A stretch of 64,000 bases of DNA from Pseudomonas putida (lineage in GTDB: Bacteria; Pseudomonadota; Gammaproteobacteria; Pseudomonadales; Pseudomonadaceae), in the NCBI RefSeq assembly GCF_002025705.1, contig NZ_CP018846.1:2905501-2969500 (forward strand). Direction: 5' to 3'. The position numbers were made by a program, and so were the translations under genes. Positions 1 to 8,681 of this stretch are shown here, piece by piece. Numbering within the stretch: the first letter of the stretch is position 1; each line of letters starts with the position of its first letter. The notes below the pieces were generated by a model, which saw only the letters and a list, made by a program, of their open reading frames with translations, was not told the DNA's origin and did not search any database.

Positions 1-2813
1 GCCGCAACCCCGGCCAAAGCAATGAAGCCAACGCCGGTGGCCACCGACAGATTGAAACCCATCAGGTACAGCAACCACACACCGCCAGTGAGGGCGAAAG
101 GCAGAGTGCCCATGATCAGCAGAGCCTCACCTAGGCGGCCAAAGGTCAGATACAACAGGACGAAGATGATGGCCAAGGTCGCCGGTACCACCCAGGCCAA
201 CCGAGCGTTGGCGCGTTCCAGATACTCGAATTGACCTGAATAGCTCAGACTGACGCCTGGATCGAGCTTCACTTCCCGGTCAACTGCCTGACGCAGATCA
301 GCGACCACAGACGACAGATCACGGCCGCGAACGTCGATGTACACCCAGCCAGAGGGACGGGCGTTCTCGCTCTTGAGCATCGGCGGGCCTTCGGCGATTT
401 GCACGTGGGCCAAGGTACCGAGGGTTATCTGGCCCCCTTGTGCGGTGTAGATCGGTAGTTCACGCAGGGCATCGACTGAATCCCGCCATTCGCGGGGGTA
501 GCGAACGCTGATCGGGTAACGCGCCAGGCCTTCCACCGTCTCGCCGATGGTTTCGCCACCAATGGCGCCGGCGACAATGGCTTGCACGTCGGCGATGTTC
601 AGGCCGTAACGGGCAGCAGCGTGGCGGTCGATGTCGAGATCGACGTACCGTCCGCCGGTCAAACGCTCGGCCAGTGCCGAGGTCACGCCAGGTACAGACT
701 TCGCTACCCGTTCGATGGCCAGGGTCGTGCGGTCGATCTGCGCCAGGTCGCTGCCGGCCACCTTTACGCCAATCGGGCTCTTGATACCGGTGGCGAGCAT
801 GTCGATACGGTTACGGATTGGCGGAATCCAGATGTTGGTCAGGCCCGGTACGCGTACGGTGCGGTCAAGTTCCTCGACCAGTTTCTCGCTGGTCATTCCT
901 GGCCGCCACTGATCCTTGGGCTTGAGCCGCACGATGGTCTCGAACATCTCCAACGGTGCCGGGTCGGTGGCTGACTCTGCGCGACCGGCCTTGCCGAACA
1001 CACTGGCGACTTCCGGCACCGTGCGGATCAGTCTATCGGTGCGCTGAAGAAGCTCCGAGGCCTTTTGCGCCGACAGGCCTGGCAGGGCCGAGGGCATGTA
1101 CAGCAGGTCACCTTCGTCCAGCGGCGGCAGGAATTCCCCACCCAGGTGGCTCAACGGCCACAGGCTGCTGAGCAAGATCGCCAGCGCGCCCATCAGCGTC
1201 AACCACGGCCTACGCAGTACGACCTCCAGCGCCGGCCGGTACACGCGAATCAGCCCACGGTTGAGTGGATTACGCTGCTCGGCGGGCAATGGCCCACGGA
1301 TCCAGTAGCCCATCAGCACAGGCACCAATGTCACGGCCAGCCCCGCCGCCGCCGCCATGGCATAGGTCTTGGTGAACGCCAGGGGTGCGAACAACCGCCC
1401 CTCCTGGGCCTGCAAGGTGAACACCGGCACGAACGACAGGGTGATGATCATCAGGCTGAAGAACAACGCCGGCCCGACCTCCACGGCGGCATCTGTCATG
1501 ACCCGCCAGTGCTCGGCCCCTCTCAGCACCTGCCCCGGATTACGGGCATGCCAGGCCTCGACCCGTTTGTGCGCGTTTTCGATCATCACCACAGCGGCAT
1601 CGACCATTGCGCCAATGGCGATGGCAATGCCGCCCAGTGACATGATGTTGGCGTTGATGCCCTGGTGCCGCATGATGATCAGCGCGATCAATACCCCCAC
1701 CGGCAATGACACAATTGCAACCAGCGACGAGCGCAGGTGCCACAGGAAGGCGGCGCACACCAGTGCGACCACGATGAACTCCTCGATCAGCTTGTGACTG
1801 AGGTTGTCTACGGCGCGGTCGATCAATTGGCTGCGGTCATAGGTAGTCACCAACTCGACGCCGGCGGGCAGGCTTTTCTTCAGTGTTTCGAGCTTTTCCT
1901 TCACACGGGTGATGGCTTCCCGGGCATTCTTGCCGCTGCGCAGGATCACCACGCCGCCCACGGCTTCGCCTTCGCCATCCAGCTCCCCGATGCCCCGCCG
2001 GGCTTGAGGCCCGAGTTGTACTCTGGCAACGTCGCCCAGCGTTACCGGCGCGCCGTTTGCAGCCAAGCGCAGGGGGATGGCGCGAAAATCGTCCAGCGTC
2101 TTCAGGTAACCCGAGGCCCGCACCATGAATTCCGCCTCGCCCTGTTCCAGCACGCCACCGCCCGTTTCCTGATTGGCCTTGCCGATGGCGTTGGCGACCT
2201 CGCCCTGGGTGATGCCGAGGCTGGCCATGCGCAGCGGGTCGAGTACCACCTGGTATTGCTTGACCATGCCGCCAATGCTTGCCACTTCAGCGACATCCGG
2301 TACGGTCTTTAGCTCAAAGCGCAGGAACCAATCCTGCAGGCTGCGCAGCTGTGCCAGATCATGCCTGCCACTGCGGTCTACCAATGCGTACTGGTAGATC
2401 CAGCCAACGCCTGTGGCGTCAGGCCCAAGCGCTGGCTTGGCTGAGGCCGGCAGGCGCGACTGAACCTGACTCAGGTATTCCAACACGCGTGAGCGTGCCC
2501 AGTACACGTCAGTGCCATCTTCAAACAGCACGTAGACGAAACTGTCGCCGAAGGCAGAAAAGCCACGTACGGTCTTGGCGCCCGGTACCGAGAGCATCGT
2601 GGTGGTCAGCGGATAGGTGACCTGGTTTTCGACGATCTGGGGTGCTTGCCCTGGGTAGGAGGTACGGATGATCACTTGGGCGTCTGACAGATCGGGCAAG
2701 GCATCGATCGGCAGACTGCGCAGCGAAAATATCCCCCAGGCCACCAGGAACAAGGTAGCGAGCAGAACCAGTATGCGGTTGCTCACTGACCAACGAATCA
2801 GTATTTCGATCAT
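1..2813 (-). CDS. cusA: Cu(+)/Ag(+) RND efflux pump, CusA (C-terminus beyond window)
   Basis: Inner-membrane proton-driven RND pump that moves Cu(I)/Ag(I) into a CusCBA trans-envelope channel. Translating the minus strand from the ATG at 2813 gives an uninterrupted frame of about 937 residues to the window edge; the family is about 1050 residues, so roughly the last 110 are missing. The protein starts [16 protein letters not shown], with a first membrane helix at about residues 13-33. The TM4 motif [13 protein letters not shown] is of the copper/silver (HME4) type rather than the DFG..VDGAVV type of Co/Zn/Cd pumps. The start codon overlaps the cusB stop (ATGA), which implies translational coupling. 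The absence of frame breaks suggests a functional gene. Confidence 0.93.
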   Translation of the reverse strand, partial: MIEILIRWSVSNRILVLLATLFLVAWGIFSLRSLPIDALPDLSDAQVIIRTSYPGQAPQIVENQVTYPLTTTMLSVPGAKTVRGFSAFGDSFVYVLFEDGTDVYWARSRVLEYLSQVQSRLPASAKPALGPDATGVGWIYQYALVDRSGRHDLAQLRSLQDWFLRFELKTVPDVAEVASIGGMVKQYQVVLDPLRMASLGITQGEVANAIGKANQETGGGVLEQGEAEFMVRASGYLKTLDDFRAIPLRLAANGAPVTLGDVARVQLGPQARRGIGELDGEGEAVGGVVILRSGKNAREAITRVKEKLETLKKSLPAGVELVTTYDRSQLIDRAVDNLSHKLIEEFIVVALVCAAFLWHLRSSLVAIVSLPVGVLIALIIMRHQGINANIMSLGGIAIAIGAMVDAAVVMIENAHKRVEAWHARNPGQVLRGAEHWRVMTDAAVEVGPALFFSLMIITLSFVPVFTLQAQEGRLFAPLAFTKTYAMAAAAGLAVTLVPVLMGYWIRGPLPAEQRNPLNRGLIRVYRPALEVVLRRPWLTLMGALAILLSSLWPLSHLGGEFLPPLDEGDLLYMPSALPGLSAQKASELLQRTDRLIRTVPEVASVFGKAGRAESATDPAPLEMFETIVRLKPKDQWRPGMTSEKLVEELDRTVRVPGLTNIWIPPIRNRIDMLATGIKSPIGVKVAGSDLAQIDRTTLAIERVAKSVPGVTSALAERLTGGRYVDLDIDRHAAARYGLNIADVQAIVAGAIGGETIGETVEGLARYPISVRYPREWRDSVDALRELPIYTAQGGQITLGTLAHVQIAEGPPMLKSENARPSGWVYIDVRGRDLSSVVADLRQAVDREVKLDPGVSLSYSGQFEYLERANARLAWVVPATLAIIFVLLYLTFGRLGEALLIMGTLPFALTGGVWLLYLMGFNLSVATGVGFIALAGVA

Positions 2814-4273
2814 GGCTGGTTCTCCAGCGCATTGATCTGCTCAATGACCATGCCATCGTCGCGCTCCCGAACACCAAAGTGGATACGCTCACCCACCTTG
2901 AGCCCGGTAATCAGCGTGGAGTCAGCCACCGGGAAAGTCATGGTCATCCCAGGCATTCCCAGGGTGACGAAAGGCCCATGGTCGATGGTCAGCTGATTAC
3001 CTTCAATTTGTACGATTCGACCGTCTGCTTCATGCAGCTCGGGCGGTTGCGAGGCGGCCGGTGAGTCCGAGGCTGTGCTTGCCTCAATACCTTTGAGGCT
3101 GGCTTCGGAGTCGATCAGGAACTGTCCGGATGCCACGACTTTTTGCCCGGCCTGCAGGCCTTTCAAGATGGCAACCTGGCCGCCGTTCTCCTGGCCCAGC
3201 ACCACCTCCACTGGGCGGAAACGGCCTTGATCTTCGGCCACCATCACCAGATCACGTTTGCCGGTGCGGATTACGGCCTCGGCGGGTAGCAGCAGGTAAT
3301 CGGCGTTCTCGCCTGAGCGCAGCGCAACCTGCGCGGTCATTCCCGGCCGTAGCCGACCATCTTTGTTGGGCAGCTCAATACGCAGGCGCAAGGTACGGCT
3401 TTGCAGGTCTGCATCTGCGAGCAGAGCTGTCAGTTTGCCTAGAACGGTCTCGCCGGGATAAGCCGGCAAGTGGGCCTCTACTGCTTGCCCCTCGTGCAGG
3501 CCACTTGCTTGAGCTTCTGGCACAGCGGCTTCGAGCCACACATTCGCTATGCCATTGATACGTGCCAGAGTTGCGCCAGGTGCCACGGTCATTCCTGGGC
3601 GCAGATCCAGCGCCTGGATGACCCCGGCGCTCGGCGCGACCAGTGTTACCAGGTTCTGCACCTTGCCGCTGCGTGCGACGCGGTCGACCAGTTCACCCGG
3701 CATGCCGGCCAGCAGCAGGCGCTGGCGTGCTGCGGCTACCAACTGCACATCACCCAAGTGGCGCAGCGCGAGAAACTCTTCCTGCAGCCCAGCCCATTCC
3801 GGAGCCAGTACGTCCGCCAGAGGCGCGCCTTTGGCCACCACATCCCCCGTGGCTCGGCCATAGGTGCGTTCAACGAAGCCTGCGGTGCGTGCCTGGAGCA
3901 CACTGAAATCTCGCTCATCGAAGGCCAGCACACCGCTGACCTGCAGATTGCGCTGCAACCGGCCACGGATCACCGTCGCCAGGCGTACCCCAAGGTTCTG
4001 TTGTACGCCTTGGCTGATTTGCACCGCAGGCGCTGCGGGGCCTGTGCCTTCTTCGGCGTACTTCGCTACCAGTTGCATGTCCATGAACGGCGACTTGCCG
4101 GGAGCTGGGAAGTGTTGCTGCGGGTACATCGGGTCGTACCAATACAACGGCTTCTGCTCCGCTGTTGCAGCGGGTGCTTGTGCAGATTGCCCTGGGTGCC
4201 CCAGCCAATAGCCTGTCCCGGTGCCAATGGCCAGGGCGAGTGCTGTGATCAAACCGATAGACGTGTTGTTCAT
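2810..4273 (-). CDS. cusB: Cu/Ag efflux periplasmic adaptor CusB with fused CusF-like domain
   Basis: Membrane-fusion adaptor of 487 aa linking CusA to the outer-membrane channel. An N-terminal anchor or signal (residues 5-25) is followed by a heavy-metal-binding domain at about 43-72 ([20 protein letters not shown] with FMDM). The usual adaptor hairpin, lipoyl and beta-barrel domains occupy about 85-400. Residues about 415-485 form a CusF-like metallochaperone domain (DHGP then GMPGMTMTF). The Met-x-Met pair and the His of CusF are kept, but the usual Trp position is Met. The stop overlaps cusA and the start overlaps cusC by 4 nt, so the three genes form one tight operon. Confidence 0.92.
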   Translation of the reverse strand: MNNTSIGLITALALAIGTGTGYWLGHPGQSAQAPAATAEQKPLYWYDPMYPQQHFPAPGKSPFMDMQLVAKYAEEGTGPAAPAVQISQGVQQNLGVRLATVIRGRLQRNLQVSGVLAFDERDFSVLQARTAGFVERTYGRATGDVVAKGAPLADVLAPEWAGLQEEFLALRHLGDVQLVAAARQRLLLAGMPGELVDRVARSGKVQNLVTLVAPSAGVIQALDLRPGMTVAPGATLARINGIANVWLEAAVPEAQASGLHEGQAVEAHLPAYPGETVLGKLTALLADADLQSRTLRLRIELPNKDGRLRPGMTAQVALRSGENADYLLLPAEAVIRTGKRDLVMVAEDQGRFRPVEVVLGQENGGQVAILKGLQAGQKVVASGQFLIDSEASLKGIEASTASDSPAASQPPELHEADGRIVQIEGNQLTIDHGPFVTLGMPGMTMTFPVADSTLITGLKVGERIHFGVRERDDGMVIEQINALENQP

Positions 4274-5526
4274 GCACGCGCCTCTCCATATACGAAGTGC
4301 AGGCGAGCGGCGGTCGCCGCTAGCTGCCCTTGCAGGTCGATATCCTGTAACCGTGCCTCGATGCGTCGACGCCGCGCTGTGACCACCTCTTCCAGCGCCG
4401 ACTTGCCTGCCCGGTAGTCGGCCAAGGCCAGGCTGACGCGTTGTTCGGCCAGCGGCAGCAAGGTTTCACGACTGCGCGTCACCGCCCGTTGCAAGCGTTG
4501 GTATTCCGCCAGGTCAGCTTCGAGCTGCGCTGTGTGCTCACGCAGTGCTGCTTCCTGTTCGTCCTCCAGTTGCCGTACCTGGGCCTGGCGAGCGGCAATC
4601 ATCGGGTCTTGCCGCGACCCGCTGAACAGTGGCAGCTGGAAACTGACCTGCACGCTGACCATGTTGCTGAATTCAGGCCCGCGGCGTTGGTAGTCAACCT
4701 GCCAGCCCCAATCTGACTTTTTCTCGGCGATGGCCTGCTGCACCTGAGCTTGGGCTTCACGGGTCATGGCCCCGTAGGCGGCCAGCTCCGGATGGGCGTG
4801 CAGGGTGTGCAGGTAGTCAGGTGCGCGTACCGGCCACTGCGGAAACGTCGGCGCTTGTAATGCGTCGGCATCCTGTCCGATCCAGCGTTTAAGTGCGGCG
4901 CGGGCCTGGGTGGCTTGGGTCAGTAGTTGGTCCTTCTGCTCTTCCAGCTGCGCGGCCTCCTGGCCCGGGGCCAGGGCATCGGCGGAAGCGCCGCCCCCTG
5001 CGGCCAGGCGTGCACGTACCGCCGCTGCCAGCAGGCGGTTTTCGTTGAACAGATTGTCGAACTGCTGCAGTTTGCGTTGCAGGGTGTACGCGGTAATCCA
5101 GGCTTGTGCCGTGGCTGCACGCACTTTCAGACGCTCGAACAGCGCTTCGGCATCCGCCCGCTCGACCGTGGCCTGAGCGGTTTCGACCCGCGCTTTTCGT
5201 TTGTCGCGATTGGGCACCTCCTGAGAAAAACCGACTACCTGCATGGTCATGAAGTCTCGATTGGTACTCCATCGATCGCTGCCGTCCACCGGCAGGTTCT
5301 GCACGCCAAGATTCAGTCGTGGATCGGGTAGTTCACCCGCTGGCACAACGGAGTGACGTGCAGCGGAAGCCTGTTCCTGGCGTGCTTGAAGCGAAGGTGC
5401 GTTGCGCTCGGCAAGTTGCAGCGCATCGTCCAGCGTGAGCGAATTCGCCTGCGCCGATAGTACCGGCAGCAGGAGTGCCAGGGCGGCAGCAAACATCCGC
5501 CCTGAATGGGAACAAAGGGGAGTCAT
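4270..5526 (-). CDS. cusC: Outer-membrane efflux channel, TolC family (CusC/CzcC-like)
   Basis: Outer-membrane channel of the metal efflux system, 418 aa. The start at 5526 (MTPLCSHSG) is preferred over the longer frame from 5556 because GAGGA lies about 8 nt upstream. It is followed by a signal peptide ending near SAQA-NS (about residue 28). Two OEP repeats with long alpha-helical segments rich in Ala, Gln and Glu follow (SLTLDDALQLAERN at the start of the mature protein), typical of TolC/CzcC proteins. There is no clear lipobox Cys. It overlaps cusB by 4 nt. CusC is chosen over CzcC because CusA and CusB are of the copper type. Confidence 0.9.
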   Translation of the reverse strand: MTPLCSHSGRMFAAALALLLPVLSAQANSLTLDDALQLAERNAPSLQARQEQASAARHSVVPAGELPDPRLNLGVQNLPVDGSDRWSTNRDFMTMQVVGFSQEVPNRDKRKARVETAQATVERADAEALFERLKVRAATAQAWITAYTLQRKLQQFDNLFNENRLLAAAVRARLAAGGGASADALAPGQEAAQLEEQKDQLLTQATQARAALKRWIGQDADALQAPTFPQWPVRAPDYLHTLHAHPELAAYGAMTREAQAQVQQAIAEKKSDWGWQVDYQRRGPEFSNMVSVQVSFQLPLFSGSRQDPMIAARQAQVRQLEDEQEAALREHTAQLEADLAEYQRLQRAVTRSRETLLPLAEQRVSLALADYRAGKSALEEVVTARRRRIEARLQDIDLQGQLAATAARLHFVYGEARA

Positions 5527-5615
5527 GAAGATGATTCCTCGAAAAAACCAGCGCACAGGCGCATGTCATCGTTCAGCCGCCGAGGCAGAACAATGGTGTG
5601 AGGTTTACGAAGGAA

Positions 5616-5966
5616 TCAGGTGCGGGGAGGACGCCAATGGTCGGGGGGAGCCCTGGTCAGAAGGCCTTCGCCATAGGTATCGACAGGGCGAGGAGTCGAG
5701 AAGGTGAGCGCGGGCTCGAGCATGCTGACCTGCAATGTGCTTGCGGTCCTGCATTCCTGGCCGATTTTGCAGGCCTTGTTGGCGTGCTGAGAGGTTTTCC
5801 CCTGATCCTGATCCTGACAGCAGTCGTGCTCCATGCCTGCCATCATCTCCATGCCCATGGCTTGCATGGGACAGGGCTCAATGGGTGAGTCGACTCCTGC
5901 CATCCCGTTGAGAGGAAGCGAAAGTACGAGCGTCAGGAGGGTGAGCAGTCGCAGGATGCGGATCAT
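5616..5966 (-). CDS. Small secreted Met/His/Cys-rich protein, first gene of the cus operon
   Basis: A 116-aa protein with a clear signal peptide (MIRILRLLTLLTLVLSLPLNGMAG). A metal-ligand-rich stretch follows (PCPMQAMGMEMMAGMEHDCC), then Cys residues at KACKIGQEC. The C-terminal half is low complexity and lacks a recognised fold. It lies 89 nt upstream of cusC on the same strand, so it probably belongs to the copper operon as a periplasmic metal-binding or sensing protein. That role is inferred from composition and position only. I do not recognise a named family. Confidence 0.6.
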   Translation of the reverse strand: MIRILRLLTLLTLVLSLPLNGMAGVDSPIEPCPMQAMGMEMMAGMEHDCCQDQDQGKTSQHANKACKIGQECRTASTLQVSMLEPALTFSTPRPVDTYGEGLLTRAPPDHWRPPRT

Positions 5967-6111
5967 AGGGGCGAGTGTAGGTGATTCTGGTTATCGCAAC
6001 ATTAACTATGCCTTTGTTGAGAATACGTAATTACCTCAGCTGAATACTGCGACGTGACAACCACCTGATTGATCTGCAAGAGCCCGGGCGCTCAGCCTAG
6101 CGCAAAGCCCG

Positions 6112-6246
6112 TCACCTGGGCAGTAGTGAGCTGGCCGCGTTTGAGCAGCGATCAATCTTTTCTCGCTGCGCTTTGTTGCCTTCAATCGCACTCACCGAAG
6201 TGACAAATGAGAGTGCAATCCATGCAGCAGCTATCGCGTAGCACAT
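6112..6246 (-). CDS. Possible 44-aa secreted or membrane microprotein
   Basis: A short ORF, ATG at 6246 to TGA at 6112. It encodes a hydrophobic N-terminus resembling a signal peptide (MCYAIAAAWIALSFVTSVSA) followed by a 24-residue charged tail with one Cys. A GAGG ribosome-binding site lies about 10 nt upstream, inside a perfect inverted repeat (6255-6272). No family is recognised. It lies between the copper operon and the first phage-like genes. Short length makes chance occurrence possible. Confidence 0.3.
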   Translation of the reverse strand: MCYAIAAAWIALSFVTSVSAIEGNKAQREKIDRCSNAASSLLPR

Positions 6247-6254
6247 TGAACAGG

Positions 6255-6272
6255 CCTCGAATAAAATCGAGG
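6255..6272. promoter_or_regulatory. Perfect 6-bp inverted repeat over the ribosome-binding site of the 44-aa ORF
   Basis: CCTCGA-ATAAAA-TCGAGG. On the minus strand the 3' arm supplies the GAGG ribosome-binding site of the ORF starting at 6246. A hairpin in the transcript would therefore mask it. The repeat is seen directly; regulation is inference. Confidence 0.3.
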
Positions 6273-6325
6273 TGAATGAAACACCATTCCAAACTAATTT
6301 GCCACCATGCAGGGTGAAGCAATGA

Positions 6326-6535
6326 TCACTCCTTCTGGGAGTGGAACGGCGCGAAGGTCATGCCGAAAAACCAGCCCCCGATCATGGCTAGCCAAATCGA
6401 CTTGTACCCGTCGACGTTGTAGGCAAGCCAGTGGTTGATAGCCGTGATCACAACGAACGCTGCGAAAAATTGCTTGCGGGAGTACCTGCTCAGATAGCGG
6501 GTGGCAGCTGATTCGAATTCTTTGAGCTTCTTCAC
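6326..6535 (-). CDS. Small membrane protein (69 aa), prophage-region cargo
   Basis: The start is GTG at 6535, with AAGGATG about 9 nt upstream. The protein is MKKLKEFESAATRYLSRYSR followed by one or two hydrophobic segments (FFAAFVVITAINHWLAY and SIWLAMIGGWFFGMTF) and a short polar tail. The basic N-terminus suggests a cytoplasmic N-terminus. It is divergent from the phage-like gene at 6638. I do not recognise a family. Small membrane proteins in this setting are often phage morons, for example for superinfection exclusion, but nothing here proves that. Confidence 0.5.
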   Translation of the reverse strand: MKKLKEFESAATRYLSRYSRKQFFAAFVVITAINHWLAYNVDGYKSIWLAMIGGWFFGMTFAPFHSQKE

Positions 6536-6637
6536 TGCATTTCATCCTTGAAAAACTTCCGTAATCGTACCGCATCCCCTAACTCAGAAACCATGCCGCA
6601 TCCGGCCACGGAGGGCGGCGCATGCATGGAGAAAGCC

Positions 6638-7054
6638 ATGAGCAACTACAACTGCGACTACGTTCGCCGTCACTACGACGTGCCGGCCGAGATCGGGCGC
6701 CGCGTGATCGCCAACGGTGAGCCAGGCGTGATCATGGCCGACCGTGGCCACTACATCGGCGTCATCCTCGACAACGACCCGAAGAAGCGTATCCGCAACT
6801 ACCACCCAACCTAGGAGATGCAGTACGGCGAGATGGCCGAGAAGCTGCCGCTCAAGCAGTGGGAAGTGCTCACCAACTGCATGTACGACTGGGATGACGT
6901 CAGGTACATGCATGGCGATGCCCGCCATTACGTGCAGCGAGTGTGGGCGGCAACACGCAGTCAGGCCAAGTACAGGGTTTACCAGGACCTGGCCGAGTGC
7001 TTCAACGACGACGCCACCGCCATGCTGAACTTCAAAGTTCGCGCTGCCGCCTGA
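6638..7054 (+). pseudogene. Phage early-region protein split by an in-frame amber codon
   Basis: The first half (ATG 6638, GGAG 6 nt upstream) encodes MSNYNCDYVRRHYDVPAEIG and so on to NYHPT. It resembles small proteins of Pseudomonas prophage early regions. A TAG at 6812-6814 follows, and the same frame continues as EMQYGEMAEKLPLKQW to TGA at 7052-7054. From memory, relatives continue through this point as HPTW-x-V-x-Y-G-E, so TAG probably replaces a Trp (TGG) codon. Alternatively two adjacent small genes exist, the second starting at 6818 or 6833. Function unknown. Confidence 0.5.
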
Positions 7055-7060
7055 CCCTCC

Positions 7061-7079
7061 GGCGCTGCCCGCCAGCGCC
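7061..7079. repeat. Island hairpin repeat, copy 1
   Basis: GGCGCTGCCCGCCAGCGCC: 6-bp arms around GCCCGCC. It lies between the convergent 3' ends at 7054 and 7080, so it may also act as a bidirectional terminator without a T-tract. The same 19-mer recurs at 8045 and 8366 with one or two changes. Confidence 0.75.
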
Positions 7080-7277
7080 TCAGCGCTTGTCGTGAAGCTC
7101 AGGCGGCCAAGCGCTGAAAAGCATGTACATACCTGGACCACCTATCCAAACCCAGTTGCTGCTTGGCCACACTACTGTCACAGCGATCCAGGCGACGATA
7201 AGCGAAACCCCAGTTCGCCGGCGGCGCCTTGGAGTGAGCCACTCCTGCAAAGCCTTATGCCTCTCCCGCAGCCCCAT
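7080..7277 (-). CDS. Small single-pass membrane protein (65 aa), cargo gene
   Basis: The ATG at 7277 (MGLRERHKALQEW) is chosen over 7316 because GGAGGG lies 6-7 nt upstream. A basic segment (PRRRRRTG) precedes a hydrophobic helix (VSLIVAWIAVTVVW) and a short tail containing GGPGMYMLF. No family recognised. Its stop codon lies directly beside hairpin repeat copy 1, and the leader repeat 7321-7360 lies just upstream of its start. It is therefore a minus-strand gene placed between two phage-repeat parts. Confidence 0.45.
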   Translation of the reverse strand: MGLRERHKALQEWLTPRRRRRTGVSLIVAWIAVTVVWPSSNWVWIGGPGMYMLFSAWPPELHDKR

Positions 7278-7320
7278 TACCACCCTCCTTGTTTGGTAAG
7301 CGGCGAAGCATATCACCCTC

Positions 7321-7360
7321 TCAAACGATGAACGCTACTCGGCAAGGGCGGCGCCTGCAC
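7321..7360 (+). repeat. Leader direct repeat, copy A
   Basis: TCAAACGATGAACG, then a CTCGG-AAGGGCGGCGCCTGCAC stretch, ending just before the ribosome-binding site of the plus-strand PL7 remnant. It aligns with 8645-8678, 9893-9945 and 11305-11358. A shorter match lies at 6607-6625. Confidence 0.7.
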
Positions 7361-7371
7361 TGGAGAGAATG

Positions 7372-8009
7372 ATGAAGACTTTCGGCAACATCACCGCCAA
7401 CGGAAAGGTCTATCTGTATCCCGCCGAGGCGCCAGCAGATCGCCTCTGGATAGACCAGAACGGGCACACCAACTACCGGTGTTCAGTCCAAGACCACACC
7501 ACTTGAAGCTCCAAGTACCCGCGCACCGAGGGCCGACAGACGCTGCCTGGCTCCTCTGCATCGTTCAACTGGGTGCCAGGGAGCGATAAGCACTCCATGG
7601 CAGGCCGGGTACGAGTTGAAGCCGTACCTTCGAGCGGCAAGGTCATCATCGGACAGATTCATGCGGTCAACTCGCCTAACCCATTCCTCATGGTGACCTG
7701 GTGGAGCGGATCGGTGCGAATCGAGTCGCGCAATGTGCCGCTCGGGAGCGCTCGAACGCTGATTGAAAAAGCGGTCCCGCTGGGCCAGTCCTTCAACTAC
7801 AGCGTGCAGGTCGACGAGCTCGGGGAACTGAGTGTTTTTCTCGACGAGCTGCGCAGCGCTTCAGCAGTGAGCTCGACGTGGAAAAACTGCCGTTTTACTT
7901 CAAGGCCGGGGCCTACGTAATCGACAACAAAGGCGCGGCAACTGAGGGCGGCTTGGTTGTGTACGAGACCTTCGAAGTGCTCAACGGTGCGGTGCAGGTT
8001 GGAAGTTGA
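7372..8009 (+). pseudogene. Polysaccharide lyase family 7 (alginate lyase 2) remnant
   Basis: ATG 7372 has GGAGAG upstream. The product carries PL7 landmarks: YPRTEGRQT (normally R-T/S-E-L-R), IIGQIH (the Q-I-H motif) and YFKAGAYV (the YFKAGxY motif). Two lesions are visible: an in-frame TGA at 7504-7506, after CSVQDHTT, and a frameshift near 7850-7865, after which SELDVEKLPFYFKAG continues in another frame to TGA 8007-8009. The normal Leu of RTELR is Gly. It would have cleaved alginate-like polysaccharide. PL7 proteins occur in some Pseudomonas prophages, which fits the neighbours. The N-terminus appears short for the family. Confidence 0.75.
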
Positions 8010-8044
8010 ATTTATCCAACCCACGCCATGCTGCCTGCCCCTCC

Positions 8045-8063
8045 GTCGCTGCCCGCCAGCGCC
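8045..8063. repeat. Island hairpin repeat, copy 2
   Basis: GTCGCTGCCCGCCAGCGCC, differing from copy 1 by one base in the left arm. It abuts the stop codon of the minus-strand gene 8064-8303. Confidence 0.7.
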
Positions 8064-8303
8064 TCAAACCTGGTCTTTGTCCTCAGGCTTAAGGCAGTAC
8101 TTCTCATGCTCTTGCTGTGAGTAGCAGCCCTTGTCGCAGTTCAGGTAGTTCTCATAGTTCTGGCTCATGATGGCGATACCAATAAACGAGACGACTAGAC
8201 ACATCCATGCCAATGGGCCATAGAACGGAACCGTCGCGACCAGTCCCAAAAAAAACATTGCAAAGCCAACACAGAACCATCCTTTCGAATATTTTTTGGC
8301 CAC
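8064..8303 (-). CDS. Two-helix membrane protein with Cys-rich tail (79 aa), cargo gene
   Basis: The GTG at 8303 is preferred over the longer frame from 8363 because GGAGG lies 7 nt upstream. MAKKYSKGWFCVG leads into two hydrophobic helices (FAMFFLGLVATVPFYG and WMCLVVSFIGIAIM). A soluble tail with three Cys follows (NCDKGCYSQQEHEKYC). No family is recognised. The gene sits between hairpin copies 2 and 3, like the other cargo genes. Envelope location is inferred from hydrophobicity. Confidence 0.5.
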   Translation of the reverse strand: MAKKYSKGWFCVGFAMFFLGLVATVPFYGPLAWMCLVVSFIGIAIMSQNYENYLNCDKGCYSQQEHEKYCLKPEDKDQV

Positions 8304-8365
8304 TATCAGGCCTCCCTGCTCATGATTTGGCGAAGCATACCATCGCCTCGCTGAGCCACGCATAT

Positions 8366-8384
8366 AGCGCTGCCCGCCAGCGCC
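8366..8384. repeat. Island hairpin repeat, copy 3
   Basis: AGCGCTGCCCGCCAGCGCC, followed directly by TTCCCCTATTCAACGA. That sequence resembles the start of the leader repeat, and the stop codon of the next minus-strand gene lies inside it. Confidence 0.7.
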
Positions 8385-8389
8385 TTCCC

Positions 8390-8569
8390 CTATTCAACGA
8401 CAGAGTCGGCGCCCAGGCCTTTCCGGTAGCGGGGTATCGCAATGATCTGGCGCAGGCAGATGACTACTTCCTTCTTCAGGTCGTCATCCGGCAGACCGAT
8501 CTTTTTCAGCATTGCCTGGGCTTCTTCCTCGATCGAGGCAAGGGCCTCGGTATCGCTTTTCAGTGTCAA
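8390..8569 (-). CDS. Small acidic hypothetical protein (59 aa), cargo gene
   Basis: The probable start is TTG 8569, because GGAGG lies 7 nt upstream; a GTG at 8581 is an alternative. The protein (MTLKSDTEALASIEEEAQAM..) is acidic and helical throughout, with no signal or membrane segment. No family recognised. Its 3' end lies in a copy of the TTCCCCTATTCAACGA element beside hairpin copy 3. Confidence 0.4.
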   Translation of the reverse strand: MTLKSDTEALASIEEEAQAMLKKIGLPDDDLKKEVVICLRQIIAIPRYRKGLGADSVVE

Positions 8570-8623
8570 GGCGACCTCCACCAGGTCGAGTCGACCATGA
8601 ATTGATAGATCACCAGAACAATG

Positions 8624-8678
8624 CGCGCCAGCTGCGGCGCCTTCCCCAATTCAAAGATAACGCCTCCCCGGCGAGGGA
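8624..8678 (+). repeat. Hairpin-like element fused to leader repeat (copy B, no cargo between)
   Basis: GCGCGCCAGCTGCGGCGCC runs straight into TTCCCCAATTCAAAGATAACG and CCTCCCCGGCGAGGG, then the ATG at 8682. This copy looks like the uninterrupted arrangement: hairpin, leader, phage start codon. At other sites a minus-strand gene separates hairpin from leader. Confidence 0.6.
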
Positions 8679-8681
8679 CTC

